Shown here in pieces: positions 18,558 to 27,588 of a stretch of DNA of 64,000 nt. Source of the stretch: DASXKD01 sp963703605 (GTDB taxonomy: Bacteria > Actinomycetota > Actinomycetes > Streptosporangiales > Streptosporangiaceae); assembly GCA_963703605.1 (NCBI GenBank), contig CAVPFC010000042.1, forward strand, positions 110,893-174,892, read 5' to 3'. Under the pieces are notes generated by a model, which did not search any database, was not told the origin of the DNA, and saw nothing but the letters and a program-made list of their open reading frames with translations. Within the stretch, counting starts at the first letter, position 1. Each line of letters opens with the position of its first letter. Both the position numbers and the translations under genes were made by a program.

Positions 18558-19484
18558 TTACGGAGGTGGGAGGGGAAGGGCCTTCTTGGCTTGCTCGTAC
18601 AGGTCGGCGGGCAGCGGGCCCTCGGCGGCGATGGCCAGGTTGGCGCGGAGATGGTCCACGCTGGACGTGCCGACGATCGTGCTCGACAGGGCCGGGTGGC
18701 TGAGCGTGAAGCGAAGCACGAACTCAACCCGGGTCATGTCGCCGAGCAGATCCTCCACGCCGGAGGTCTCCCAGCGGCGCTGGCCCTCGCCCTGGTTCAG
18801 CCCGAGCGGCCCCTGGCGCCAGTTCTTGTCCTCGGCCGGGCCGCCGCGGGCCGCGCCGCCGCGGATGAGCGTCCCGGCTCCCGCCGCGGCCGCCGCGCTG
18901 ATGAGCTCCTCGTGTTCGCGCTGGACCGCCGAGTAGGGGATCTGGAAGACGTCGAAGACGCCCATGGCGATGTGGTCAGGCAGGTTCGGCAGGATTCCCG
19001 ATATGCCGATGAACCGGACCTTGCCCTGCTCACGCGCTGACATCAGCGTCTCGACCGTGCCGCCGGATTCCATCTGGGCGCGGCTGGGCGACATGTGCAC
19101 CTGGACCAGGTCCAGCCGGTCGGTACGGAGCCTGCGCAGGCTCTGCTCGATCCCGGCCCGCACGTTGGCGGCGCTGTAGTCGTGCGGGAACGGCGGCCGG
19201 GACCCGGGCGGCGGGGGCCCGAGCAGGCACCCGCACTTGGATGCCAGGAAGAACTCATCCCGGCGGTGCCCTAGGTAGCGGCCGATGAGTTCCTCGCTGC
19301 GGCCGTAGTCGATCGAGGTGTCGATCAGGTTGATGCCCCCGTCGAGCACCTCGTTGAGGAGCCTGCCCGCGTCGTCGTCTTCGATCGCCGGGCCGTGCGG
19401 TTGGCCCCGCAGTTCCATGGCCCCGTAGCCGAGGATGGTCACGTCCGTTCCGGTCCGCCCCAGCGGGCGCTTCTCGATCGTCAT
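18558..19484 (-). CDS. Aldo/keto reductase
   Basis: 308-residue NADPH-dependent TIM-barrel oxidoreductase. The catalytic tetrad is in place: Asp in NLIDTSIDYG, Tyr in the same motif, Lys in FFLASKCG and His in LVQVHMSPS. The C-terminal cofactor-binding motif STIVGTSSVDHL is also present. ATG 19484 starts MTIEKRPLGRTG, the standard N-terminal hairpin. It acts in the cytoplasm on a sugar or aldehyde; substrate not defined. Its stop is 113 bp from the PRC-like gene on the same strand, so cotranscription is possible. Confidence 0.9.
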   Translation of the reverse strand: MTIEKRPLGRTGTDVTILGYGAMELRGQPHGPAIEDDDAGRLLNEVLDGGINLIDTSIDYGRSEELIGRYLGHRRDEFFLASKCGCLLGPPPPGSRPPFPHDYSAANVRAGIEQSLRRLRTDRLDLVQVHMSPSRAQMESGGTVETLMSAREQGKVRFIGISGILPNLPDHIAMGVFDVFQIPYSAVQREHEELISAAAAAGAGTLIRGGAARGGPAEDKNWRQGPLGLNQGEGQRRWETSGVEDLLGDMTRVEFVLRFTLSHPALSSTIVGTSSVDHLRANLAIAAEGPLPADLYEQAKKALPLPPP

Positions 19485-20194
19485 ACCGCAACGCTATCGG
19501 CCGGGCTCCGCGGCCCCTACCGGGGCAAGCGCCAGGCGAAGCACGTCGCTAGCAAGCAGTACAAGGAGTACGGCCCTCGCTGTGGAACGCGGCGCCCGGG
19601 CCAGCTTGGGCCGCCCCAGCGAGTTACTCCCGGTAGCCGCATGCCGTTAAAGGCTACGCTGAGTTAGTAGCGGCTGGGCATGATTAACGTCCATGATCCG
19701 GGGAAGAGCGGCACTGTGACCTGGGCTCTTAACGGAATATTAATGCGCGGGCGGCAATATTTATGCTGCGTTCACGTTTGCCGACGCCGCACCGGTACTA
19801 GCGTGGAAAGCCGACTGAGCATCCTTTCCCCGGCAGCACGAATACAGTCACGGTGAGCAGCACATTATGCCCCGCGAGCGAACATGAGCCATTCTCGCTT
19901 AACACCAGAAGGCTGCGCGGACGCCGGCGCCGAGCCCGGCCGTCCCACCCACCCCAGCGCAGATTCCGGTCACCGCGCCCAGGCCGGCGCCGGGCCCAGC
20001 CACCAGTTCCACGATCCATCAGGGCTGACCCGGCGCCCCGGCCTGGCAGGGCTGACCCGGCCCTGCGACACCGTTGGGCGGCCACGGCCCCGCGCCCGCA
20101 GCCGGGCCCCTCCGCGCAGGCCGAACGCCCGATGACCGCCGCAAAGGGCGGCCGTCGCCGTCCCCCGCATCGAGGCACATCCACGGAGGTTTGT
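19485..20194. other. 710-bp intergenic region upstream of the GH3 gene
   Basis: No convincing gene. An A/T-richer patch at about 19730-19770 holds two AATATT elements around a G/C core (GGAATATTAATG and GGCAATATTTATG) and could carry the GH3 promoter or an operator. The rest is high-GC DNA with only Pro/Arg-rich frames. Confidence 0.5.
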
Positions 20195-22765
20195 ATGAAC
20201 GTGCTCCCCCGCAGCACACCCCGGCCCGGCCGGGCTTTCTTCTTCCGGTTCCGCCGGACGGCGCTCGCCCTGGCCGCCACCGGAGCCCTGACGCTCTCCC
20301 TGCTGGCGCTGGCCACGCCCGGCGCCCCGGCCGCCACCACCGGCGCCGCCATGACCACGGCCGCCGGCGGCACCACGGCCGGCGCCGCCCGCCTGACCGC
20401 GGCCCCCAAGTGCCCGTGGCTCAACCAGCGCCTTACCATCGCGGCCCGGGTACGCATGGTGCTGTCCCACATGACCCTGGCCAACGAGATCACGATGGTC
20501 GAGGGCCAAGGCACCAACCAGCCCTACGTCTTCTACATGGCCGGCCAGCCGAAGCTCTGCATCCCCGCGATGGGCCTGGAGGACGGCCCGGTCGGCGTGG
20601 GTGACGGGCTCACCGGCGTCACCCAGCTCCCCGCGGCCGTCTCCCTGGCCGCCACCTTCGACCCGGCCATGGCCGCGCAGTACGGCAAGGTCGTCGGCCG
20701 GGAAGAGTGGGGCAAGGGCGCGGCCGTGAACCTGGGCCCGACCATCAACATCGACCGCGATCCTCGCTGGGGCCGCTCCTTCGAGGCCTACACCGAGGAC
20801 CCGTTCCTCAACGCCGCCCTGGCCGTGGGCGATATCGACGGCGTGCAGAGCACCGGAGAGATGTCGCAGGTCAAGCACTTCGCCGCGTACAACCAGGAAA
20901 CCAACCGCAACAGCAAGCAAGATGACGTCCTCGTGAGCACCAGGACGCTGCACGAGATCTACTTCCCCGGGTTCGAGCAGTCGGTCACCCAGGCCCACGC
21001 GGGCTCGGTGATGTGCTCGTACGCGGTGATCAACGGCGCGTTCGCGTGCAACAACGCGTACATCCTCCGGACCACGCTGGACCAGCGCTGGCACTTCCCC
21101 GGCTTCGTCACCTCCGACTACGGGGCGCTGCACTCCACCCAGGGCGCCACGCAGGGCACCGACATGGAGCAGCCGTTCAACCAGTACTACGGCAAGTCGC
21201 TGGAGAACGCGGTGCTGCACGGTCACATCGCGCAGTCCGTCGTGGCCGGCATGTGCCGCCGCATCCTCTACGAGATGTTCCGCTTCAACCTGTTCAACAA
21301 CCCGCCCACCGGCAACACCGGTGACAAGGTCACCACGCGGGCGCACCAGGCCGTGGCCACCCAGGTCGCGGAGGCCGGCACGGTGCTGCTCAAGAACGAC
21401 GGCACCCTGCCCCTGTCGTCCACCAACGGCGGCTCGATCGCTGTTATCGGCCCGGCCGCCTCCACCCAGACCAGCGACACCGGCGGCGGCAGCGCCTACG
21501 TGACCGCCCCGTTCAGCGTCACCCCCCTCCAGGGCCTCACCGCGGCGGCGGGCCCGGGCACGACCGTGTCGTACCAGCAGGGCCTGCCGACCGACACGAG
21601 CCTGGCCGGCATCCCGTCCACGGACCTGTCTCCCCCCTACACGGGGACCTCGTTCGGCGGCAGCTACACCGGGACCCTCACCGCACCGGAGACCGGCACT
21701 TACGTGCTCGGCCTCACCAACACCTGTGGCTGCTACACGCCGGCCACGCTGTCGGTGAACGGCACCACGCTGTTCGCCGTGCCGAGCACGCCGCCGGTGC
21801 ACACCTACACGGCCAGCGTCCAGCTCACCAAGGGCGACACCTACACGATCCAGATCAACGGCCCCGGCCCTTCCTCGGCGCTGACCTGGGCCACACCGTC
21901 CGACCTGGCGTCCGGCATCAGCGCGGCGGTGGCCGCCGCCAAGTCCGCCTCGACGGCCGTCGTGGTGGTCTCCGACGACACCGAGACCGAGGCCGCCGAC
22001 CGGTACAGCCTCAACCTCCCCTCGGCGCAGGACGAGCTCGTCTCGGCCGTGGCCGCGGCCAACCCGCACACGGTGGTGGTCGTCAACGCCGGCGCGCCGA
22101 TCGCGATGCCCTGGCTCAATCAGGTGGCCGCCGTGGTGGACGCCTGGTACCCGGGTGAGAGCAACGGCACGGCGCTGGCCAGCGTGCTCTACGGGAACAC
22201 CAACCCGTCCGGGCACCTGCCGGTGACGTTCCCGCAGAGCCTGTCCGACGTCCCGGCGCACACCCCGCAACAGTTCCCCGGGGTCAACGGCAAGGTGCAC
22301 TACTCCGAAGGGCTCGGCGTCGGGTACCGGTGGTACGACGGCCAGAACATCACCCCGATGTTCCCGTTCGGCTTCGGGCTGTCGTACACCACGTTCGGGT
22401 TCAGCAACCTGGGCATCGCGCCCGGCAAGAAGAACGGCACGGTCAAGGTGACGGCCACGGTGACCAACACCGGGCACGTGGCCGGCTCGGACGTGGCCCA
22501 GCTCTACCTCGGCGACCCCGCCGTGGCGGGCGAGCCACCACGCCAGCTCAAGGGCTTCCAGCGGGTCACCCTCGCCGCTGGGCAGTCCTCCACGGTGACC
22601 TTCACCCTCGACAGTCATGACCTGTCGTACTGGAAGACCTCGGCGAACAACTGGGTCCTGGCGAACGGCACGTTCAACGTGTACGTCGGCGATTCCTCGG
22701 CTCTCGCCAACCTCCCGCTGCAGGGCAGCTTCATCCTGATCGGCGGCAAGGCGGTGACCCGCTGA
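20195..22765 (+). CDS. Secreted GH3 beta-glycosidase with PA14-like insert
   Basis: 856 residues. ATG 20195 follows GGAGG with 7-bp spacing and opens an unusually Ala/Thr-rich export signal. The N-terminal (alpha/beta)8 domain has NIDRDPRWGRSFEAYTEDP and QVKHFAAYNQ (substrate site). The nucleophile Asp is in GFVTSDYGALH, and the second domain has EAGTVLLKNDGTLPL. A beta-rich insert, SYTGTLTAPETGTYVLGL...LSVNGTTL at about residues 485-560, looks like a PA14 domain. A C-terminal Fn3-like domain (AGSDVAQLYLGDP, QRVTLAAGQSSTVTF) completes the usual bacterial beta-glucosidase/xylosidase plan. It likely releases monosaccharides from plant oligosaccharides outside the cell. Confidence 0.92.
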   Translation: MNVLPRSTPRPGRAFFFRFRRTALALAATGALTLSLLALATPGAPAATTGAAMTTAAGGTTAGAARLTAAPKCPWLNQRLTIAARVRMVLSHMTLANEITMVEGQGTNQPYVFYMAGQPKLCIPAMGLEDGPVGVGDGLTGVTQLPAAVSLAATFDPAMAAQYGKVVGREEWGKGAAVNLGPTINIDRDPRWGRSFEAYTEDPFLNAALAVGDIDGVQSTGEMSQVKHFAAYNQETNRNSKQDDVLVSTRTLHEIYFPGFEQSVTQAHAGSVMCSYAVINGAFACNNAYILRTTLDQRWHFPGFVTSDYGALHSTQGATQGTDMEQPFNQYYGKSLENAVLHGHIAQSVVAGMCRRILYEMFRFNLFNNPPTGNTGDKVTTRAHQAVATQVAEAGTVLLKNDGTLPLSSTNGGSIAVIGPAASTQTSDTGGGSAYVTAPFSVTPLQGLTAAAGPGTTVSYQQGLPTDTSLAGIPSTDLSPPYTGTSFGGSYTGTLTAPETGTYVLGLTNTCGCYTPATLSVNGTTLFAVPSTPPVHTYTASVQLTKGDTYTIQINGPGPSSALTWATPSDLASGISAAVAAAKSASTAVVVVSDDTETEAADRYSLNLPSAQDELVSAVAAANPHTVVVVNAGAPIAMPWLNQVAAVVDAWYPGESNGTALASVLYGNTNPSGHLPVTFPQSLSDVPAHTPQQFPGVNGKVHYSEGLGVGYRWYDGQNITPMFPFGFGLSYTTFGFSNLGIAPGKKNGTVKVTATVTNTGHVAGSDVAQLYLGDPAVAGEPPRQLKGFQRVTLAAGQSSTVTFTLDSHDLSYWKTSANNWVLANGTFNVYVGDSSALANLPLQGSFILIGGKAVTR

Positions 22766-22777
22766 GGTGATTAACTA

Positions 22778-22828
22778 GCCAAACGGCTGGCGCGTGGCGA
22801 CCACGGTCCAACGCGCCAGCCGTTTGGC
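22778..22828. terminator. Strong hairpin after GH3
   Basis: Perfect 18-bp arms (22778-22795 and 22811-22828; arm begins GCCAAACGGCTGG) with a 15-base loop, 12 bp after the GH3 stop and before the end of the convergent TPR gene. A clear bidirectional terminator. Confidence 0.88.
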
Positions 22829-22902
22829 ATGAAAATCAAGGGCCGGCCGCGGCGGTGAGGCGGCGGGGACGGCTGGAGCAGCACTCACAGCGCGCGCAGG
22901 GT

Positions 22903-24577
22903 TCATTTGATGGCACCGCCGCCGCCGGCCGGCGAGGTGAGGCGGCAATAGCACGATGACACGATGGGCGTGTCCGCGTAGGCGGCCGCGATCTTGAGCT
23001 GCTGCCCGATGATGCCGGCCTGCTCGTCCTTGCCCAGCCTGGTGAGGCATTCGTGGTAGCCGTGCAGGCTCCACACGTTGCCGGGGTGCTGGCAGGCCCG
23101 GGCCAGGGTGGCGTCGAGACCCAGGTCGGCGCGGTAGACGGCCTCGGCCTCGGTGACGCCGGCCCTGTTCGAGCAGCAGGGCGCCGAGGGCGTGCCGGGC
23201 CGGCTGCATCCAGCCCCACGGCTCGTCGTAGGGCAGCCCGTCGTCAAGCTCGACCGCGCGGCGCAGGTGACCGAAGGCCACGTCGTAGTTGCCCTTGCGG
23301 TACTCCAGCTCGCCGTCCAGCATGGCCGCCGCCACGGCGAGGATGTCCTGGCAGGTGTTGTTGAACACGGTGCGCGAGCCGGGTACCCGCGCGACGGCGG
23401 CCGCGAACCGGGCCCGGTGCTCCCCGGCCTCCGCGACGCGCCCGGTGGCCGCGCCGGCGATCCCCTTCGCGTAGTGCATCATCGCCGTCGTGACGCAGTA
23501 GAGCTCCTGATCGGCGGGCAGCGGCGCGGCGATGATCTCGTCCCACCGGCCGAACCGGATCAGCACGTGCATCCTCATCGGCACGAACCCCTCGAGCCAG
23601 TCCGCCATCGGCGGGGCCTGGACCCGCAGCAGCTCCTCGGGGATCGCCGCGGCGAGGTCGTCTGCCGCGGCGAGGGCCGTCCGCGCCTGGCCTGCGAACA
23701 TCGCGCCGTAGATCTTGAAGTGGTAGTCGTGCGCCCGGTACAGCGTGTAGAAGTTCATCGCGCCCCGGCGGGCGAGGAACTTGTTGTCCGCCACGATCGC
23801 CGCGCTGTTGGACGACACCACGCCGCGGTAGTCGCCGCACAGGACATCGAGGTGCGTGGGCATGTGCCGCAGGTGGCCCGCGTCCGGTGCCAGGTCGCGG
23901 AGCCAGTCGCCGGCTTGCAGCGCGTCCTCGGGCCGGGCGGACATCTCCATGAGGTGGATGTACATGTGCAGCACGCCCGGGTGGCCCCGGCCGCCGTCGC
24001 TGGCCAGCGCGCGCTCCAGCACTGCCTTGGCCTCGAGCGTGCCGGTTCCCGCGGCGGGCTCCCCCGTGGTCTGGTCCCACAGAGCCCACGGGGTGATGTT
24101 CATCAGCGCGTCGGCGAACAGCGTGGCGACGTCCAGGTCGTCGGGATAGGCCCGGTACACCTCGCGCATCGCGCCGGCGTAGGCGGCGTTCCAGGCTGAG
24201 CCGTCTCCGTCCAGCTCGGTGGCCGGGTACCGGGCGGCGATGGCCTGCGCGAGCGCGCGCTCGACCGGCGTCGCCGTGGCGGCGTGCTTCGCGGCCGACG
24301 CGGTGGCCGCGTGCGCCCGGGACAGGGAGGAGGCGAGGTCTTCGGGGTCGAACGCTTCCCACGGCTTGTTGTAGTTCGGCCCGAGCGCGAAGGCCAGCCC
24401 CCAGTAGGCGAGCGCGCAGCCAGGGTCGGCCTCGATCGCCCGCTCGAAGCACGCGGCCGCCTCTTCGTGGTTGAACCCGTACGCCCACAACAGCCCGCGG
24501 GTGAACCAGGCCCGCGCCTGCGCCGACGAGGTCGTGACGGGCCGCTCGTAGCTGCCGAGATCGAAGTAGTCAGACAT
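22903..24577 (-). pseudogene. TPR-repeat protein, one frameshift
   Basis: About 557 residues when repaired; cytoplasmic helical-repeat protein. ATG 24577 has GGGGT just upstream. The N-terminus FNHEEAAACFERAIEADPGCALAYWGLAFALG is a clear tetratricopeptide unit; later segments such as HLRHMPTHLDVLCGDY and MNFYTLYRAHDYHFKIYGAMF recall a conserved actinobacterial TPR family of unknown role. The frame slips at about 23160, between LGALLLEQG and VTEAEAVYRADLGLD; the second half ends in TGA at 22903. Without repair the protein would read into Arg-rich residues. It may be a scaffolding protein, with no neighbour that tells more. Confidence 0.78.
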
Positions 24578-24723
24578 GCACACCCCATGGCCCTGGCCGC
24601 CCGGAACCGCGGTGATCGTCCGCGCCCAGCCGTCGAGCCGAGTATGACAGCCCGCTCCGGGCACCCGCAGCCGGGGAAGTGCCCGGGAGCGCCAATTCTA
24701 CATATTACATATCTGGCAAATAG

Positions 24724-24808
24724 TCTATTTTAAAAGATGGGAAAATAGAGAATTGAACATGAGTTTCCTACTGGACAGATGGGTACGTCAGCGCTTAATC
24801 TCTATTTT
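24724..24808. promoter_or_regulatory. Three TCTATTTT/AAAATAGA motifs in AT-rich promoter region
   Basis: TCTATTTT at 24724-24731, AAAATAGAGA at 24742-24751 and its exact complement TCTCTATTTT at 24799-24808 lie between the divergent TPR and TauE genes. The region 24695-24830 is strikingly A/T-rich for this genome. The repeated, oppositely oriented motif suggests a transcription factor operator with DNA looping or cooperative binding, or a set of promoter elements. Confidence 0.45.
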
Positions 24809-24879
24809 CGCACATGAAAGACTAGGGAAATGCGCGGCGCACACTCGCGGTCAAATTAGGAAGGAAGAAAGAGCCACCG

Positions 24880-25821
24880 ATGGACATCAACCCGTACATC
24901 GTCCTCGGCAGCGCTGTCGTAGGACTGCTCGTCGGGCTCACCGGGGCGGGCGGTGGGGCGCTCATGACCCCGATGCTGATCTTGCTGTTCGGGGTGAAGC
25001 CCTCGTCCGCCATCTCCAGCGATCTGGTAGCCGCGGTCTTCATGCGGCCCGTCGGTGCGGCCGTGCACATGGCCAAGAAGACGGTGAACCTGCGGCTGGT
25101 CGGCTGGATGGTGTGCGGCTCGGTGCCGATGGCGTTCGTCGGGGCCTTCTTCCTGAAGGAACTCGGCAACACGTCCTCCGCGCAGAAGAACGTCGAGGTC
25201 TTCCTCGGCGTCGCGCTGCTGGTGGGCGCCGCCGCCATGGTGTTCCGTTATGTCCTGGATCGCAGGTCCGGGCAGGAGCGGAACAGCCTCGTCCATGACG
25301 TCCAGGTCCGCCCGCTGCCGACGATCATCATCGGCATGATCGGCGGGCTGATCGTGGGCATGACCTCGGTGGGGTCGGGCTCGCTGATGATCGTGCTGCT
25401 GCTGTTCCTCTACCCCGCGCTCAGCGCGAACCAACTGGTCGGCACCGACCTGACCCAGGCGGTGCCGCTGACCGCCGCGGCGGCGCTGGGCGCGCTGATC
25501 TTCGGCAGCGTCCAGTTCGGCGTGACCGGGTCGATCATCATCGGCAGCGTGCCCGCGGTGCTGGTCGGCTCGTTCCTGTCCTCCCGGGCGCCGGACCGCT
25601 ACATCAGGCCGATCATCACCTTCGTGATCTTCGCCTCCGGCCTGAAGTACGTCGGGGTCGGCACGACCACGCTCGGCTGGATCCTGGTCATCGTGCTGCT
25701 CGGCGGGGCCGGCTACTGGCTGGCCAGGGTCCAGCCGTGGCGCAGCGACCGGCAGGTTGCCACCCAGGCCGCCGGCGCCGGCCAGAGCGGTTCCGGGGCT
25801 GGCCCGCCCGGCGGCGGCTAG
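24880..25821 (+). CDS. TauE/SafE family sulfite/sulfonate exporter
   Basis: 313-residue integral membrane protein with about eight hydrophobic segments. LVGLTGAGGGALMTPMLILLFGVKPSSAISSDL is the N-terminal half of the TauE fold, and its inverted counterpart GLIVGMTSVGSGSLMIVLL...NQLVGTDL follows after residue 150, the internal duplication typical of the family. Transports sulfite, sulfoacetate or another organic anion out of the cell; substrate not defined. AGGAAGG lies about 13 bases before ATG 24880. The AT-rich upstream region with repeated motifs suggests specific regulation. A hairpin terminator follows. Confidence 0.9.
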   Translation: MDINPYIVLGSAVVGLLVGLTGAGGGALMTPMLILLFGVKPSSAISSDLVAAVFMRPVGAAVHMAKKTVNLRLVGWMVCGSVPMAFVGAFFLKELGNTSSAQKNVEVFLGVALLVGAAAMVFRYVLDRRSGQERNSLVHDVQVRPLPTIIIGMIGGLIVGMTSVGSGSLMIVLLLFLYPALSANQLVGTDLTQAVPLTAAAALGALIFGSVQFGVTGSIIIGSVPAVLVGSFLSSRAPDRYIRPIITFVIFASGLKYVGVGTTTLGWILVIVLLGGAGYWLARVQPWRSDRQVATQAAGAGQSGSGAGPPGGG

Positions 25822-25835
25822 CAGACCCATCCCTG

Positions 25836-25864
25836 GTTAGCCCGGCCGTCGCGGCCGGGCTAAC
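25836..25864 (+). terminator. Intrinsic terminator after the TauE gene
   Basis: Perfect 13-bp stem (GTTAGCCCGGCCG, 25836-25848) with a TCG loop and the complement at 25852-25864, followed by a short T-rich run (CTGGTTTT). A classical rho-independent structure. Confidence 0.9.
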
Positions 25865-25884
25865 TGGTTTTCCAGGCAGCGGCC

Positions 25885-25919
25885 TTGATGCTTTGTCTGC
25901 TGTCTAGTTACGATAGACA
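25885..25919 (+). promoter_or_regulatory. Leaderless promoter with TGTCTA palindrome
   Basis: TTGATG (25885-25890) and TACGAT (25909-25914) are spaced 18 bp, and ATG 25921 follows the -10 by only six bases, so transcription should begin at the start codon. An inverted repeat TGTCTA (25901-25906) / TAGACA (25914-25919) covers the -10, suggesting a repressor site. Confidence 0.6.
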
Positions 25920-25920
25920 A

Positions 25921-26466
25921 ATGGCTATCGATGCCGACCTGCTGAGCCAGGCCAGGGCCGCCGAAGGCCGCCTCATCGACGCCGAGCACGCGGCCGAGGT
26001 CGCCCGGGCCGACTTTCACCGGGCCGTGCGCCGGCTTCAGCTCGCGGGCGGATCACTTCGCGAGATCGCGGACGCGCTCAACCTCAGCCATCAGCGCGTG
26101 CATCAGATCGTGGCGGCCGCCGGCGGGAGCCGGCGCTGGCGCAAGCGCCACGCCACCGGCGAGCTACAGCAGTGCTCGTTCTGCGGTAAAGACCAGAAGC
26201 ACGTGAAGACCCTGATCGCCGGGCCCGGCGTGTTCATCTGCAACAAGTGCATCGCCCGCGCGGGCGCCGTGCTGGACGGCGGCACCGAGACCGCCCCGGC
26301 GGGCAGCGCGCTGCACCGGGTGGGCCACGAGGCCACGGCGGACCGGTGCAGCTTTTGCGGCAAGCGCCGCCTCCAGGTCACGGGCATGGCAGCCGCGGGC
26401 AACTCCCGGATCTGCGCGGAGTGCCTGGCCCTGTGCGACGAGATCGTCGACGAGCGGCTGGCCTGA
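25921..26466 (+). CDS. HTH protein with two ClpX-type C4 zinc fingers
   Basis: 181 residues. The N-terminal part has a helical segment and then GGSLREIADALNLSHQRVHQIV, a sigma-region-4-like helix-turn-helix at about residues 41-62. Two zinc fingers of the ClpX N-terminal type follow: CSFCGK...FICNKC (about 82-107) and CSFCGK...RICAEC (about 143-168), separated by an Ala/Gly-rich linker. There is no ATPase domain, so it is not ClpX; it may bind DNA and recruit a partner or substrates. No SD sequence is seen and the promoter sits directly before ATG, indicating leaderless translation. Confidence 0.85.
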   Translation: MAIDADLLSQARAAEGRLIDAEHAAEVARADFHRAVRRLQLAGGSLREIADALNLSHQRVHQIVAAAGGSRRWRKRHATGELQQCSFCGKDQKHVKTLIAGPGVFICNKCIARAGAVLDGGTETAPAGSALHRVGHEATADRCSFCGKRRLQVTGMAAAGNSRICAECLALCDEIVDERLA

Positions 26467-26540
26467 TCCCACCGGCTCCACGGCCCCGCGACGGGGCGCG
26501 GCGCCCGCAGGACCTGGCTCCGTAGCGAGAACTAATGACC

Positions 26541-26557
26541 GTTGCCGATGTGGCAAC
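26541..26557. repeat. Intergenic GTTGCC/GGCAAC hairpin
   Basis: GTTGCC (26541-26546) and GGCAAC (26552-26557) form a perfect 6-bp stem with a 5-base loop, 75 bp after the zinc-finger gene. Its GTGGCAAC core recurs in two other intergenic hairpins, at 36703 and 39536. May act as a terminator or belong to a dispersed repeat. Confidence 0.45.
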
Positions 26558-26683
26558 CACGACTACGCGGATAGCTGGGCTACCGTCCTGACTGATCGCC
26601 TTGTGCACCGCAACCACCACGCACGCGTGGGCGTCATATCAGTCACACGGCTCACGGAGCCGCCCGGCGACAAGGACAACGCG

Positions 26684-27331
26684 ATGAACCCAACTACAGC
26701 CCTGGCCCGGCGAGCGGTCGCCGCAGCGGCGCTGACCGGCCTCGCCGCGCTCGCCGCGTCGTGCACATCCGCGCAGTCCCCCTCGCCGGCCCCGACGGCA
26801 ACGGTCAGCGCGGCCCCGTCCAGCGGTCCCGCGGCTGCCGCCGCCACCACGCCGGCCTCGAACCTGGTCCCTTCGTCATCCCCGCCCGCCCCGCCCGGCC
26901 CCGGGCCCTGCCCGACCCGCTCGTTGCGGGTGAAGCTCGGCGTCAGCCAGGGAACGGCCGGCAGCGTCTACACGGTGATCGACTTCACCAACATCTCGAA
27001 CGTGACCTGCACCCTGTACGGCTACCCGGGGGTGTCGCTGGGCAGCGCGAAGCCCGTCAAGCAGATCGGCAAGGCGGCGGTGGAGAACCCGGCGACCCCG
27101 CGTGCGCTGGTCACCCTGCAACCGAACGTGACCGGAAACGCGTTGCTCCGGATCGTCGACGCGCTGAACTACCCGGCGAACCGCTGTGACCCGGTGACCG
27201 CGCACTACTTGCAGATCTACCCGCCGAACCAGACAACCCCGGTCTTCCTGCGGTACAAGACGCAGGCCTGTGCCAAGCCGCTCGCCCTGCTCACCGTGGA
27301 CGTCGTCAAGCCCGGATCAGGCAGCTCCTGA
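26684..27331 (+). CDS. DUF4232 lipoprotein
   Basis: 215 residues. The signal ends in the lipobox LAASC, so the mature protein is anchored to the outer face of the membrane through Cys27. A Ser/Pro/Thr/Ala linker follows, then the DUF4232 domain: LRVKLGVSQGTAGSVYTVIDFTNISNVTCTLYGYPGVSL, with paired cysteines (the NVTC and the late TQAC and RCD) likely forming disulfides. Function of DUF4232 is unknown, though it is very common in actinomycetes. ATG 26684 is chosen because the signal begins there; upstream residues are not signal-like. Confidence 0.88.
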   Translation: MNPTTALARRAVAAAALTGLAALAASCTSAQSPSPAPTATVSAAPSSGPAAAAATTPASNLVPSSSPPAPPGPGPCPTRSLRVKLGVSQGTAGSVYTVIDFTNISNVTCTLYGYPGVSLGSAKPVKQIGKAAVENPATPRALVTLQPNVTGNALLRIVDALNYPANRCDPVTAHYLQIYPPNQTTPVFLRYKTQACAKPLALLTVDVVKPGSGSS

Positions 27332-27352
27332 CCCCGCGTCCCACCAGCGTTT

Positions 27353-27406
27353 GTCGTGAAGGCGCCCACCACGACGTAAGAGCGTCGTCATGGGCGCCTT
27401 CACGAC
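27353..27406. terminator. Long hairpin after the DUF4232 gene
   Basis: 24-bp arms 27353-27376 and 27383-27406 pair at 22 of 24 positions around a 6-base loop (TAAGAG). It starts 21 bp after the stop codon. Strong terminator; the sequence GTCGTGAAGGCGCCC may also belong to a repeat family. Confidence 0.82.
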
Positions 27407-27588
27407 GTATGGCGCCGGCGCGGGCGCTGATTGCGTGGACCGTTGCGTGGGTCATTGCGTGTGGTCATTGCCGGCCGGCATTGCCAGAGTCGAGGTAGCC
27501 CCAGGGCCCTGCGAGTTGGCCAACTCCCCAGGTCACCGGGCGCGGGCGGCCAGCATGACCGTCCCGACGAGCCAAAGGAGCAGCATCC

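Noticed and set aside
19395..19667. 90-codon frame reaching out of the aldo/keto reductase antisense strand
   Set aside because: Mostly antisense to a conserved gene, with no RBS and no family-like sequence; the remainder is ordinary intergenic DNA.
20019..22618. Very long minus-strand frame opposite the GH3 gene
   Set aside because: Composition is Gly/Arg/His/Val shadow of the third-codon GC bias. The plus strand has complete GH3 motifs, a signal peptide and an RBS.
25921..26466. Zinc-finger protein as a truncated ClpX
   Set aside because: The N-terminus is a helix-turn-helix domain, two fingers are present rather than one, and no AAA+ remnant follows. The gene looks intact, so it is a distinct architecture.
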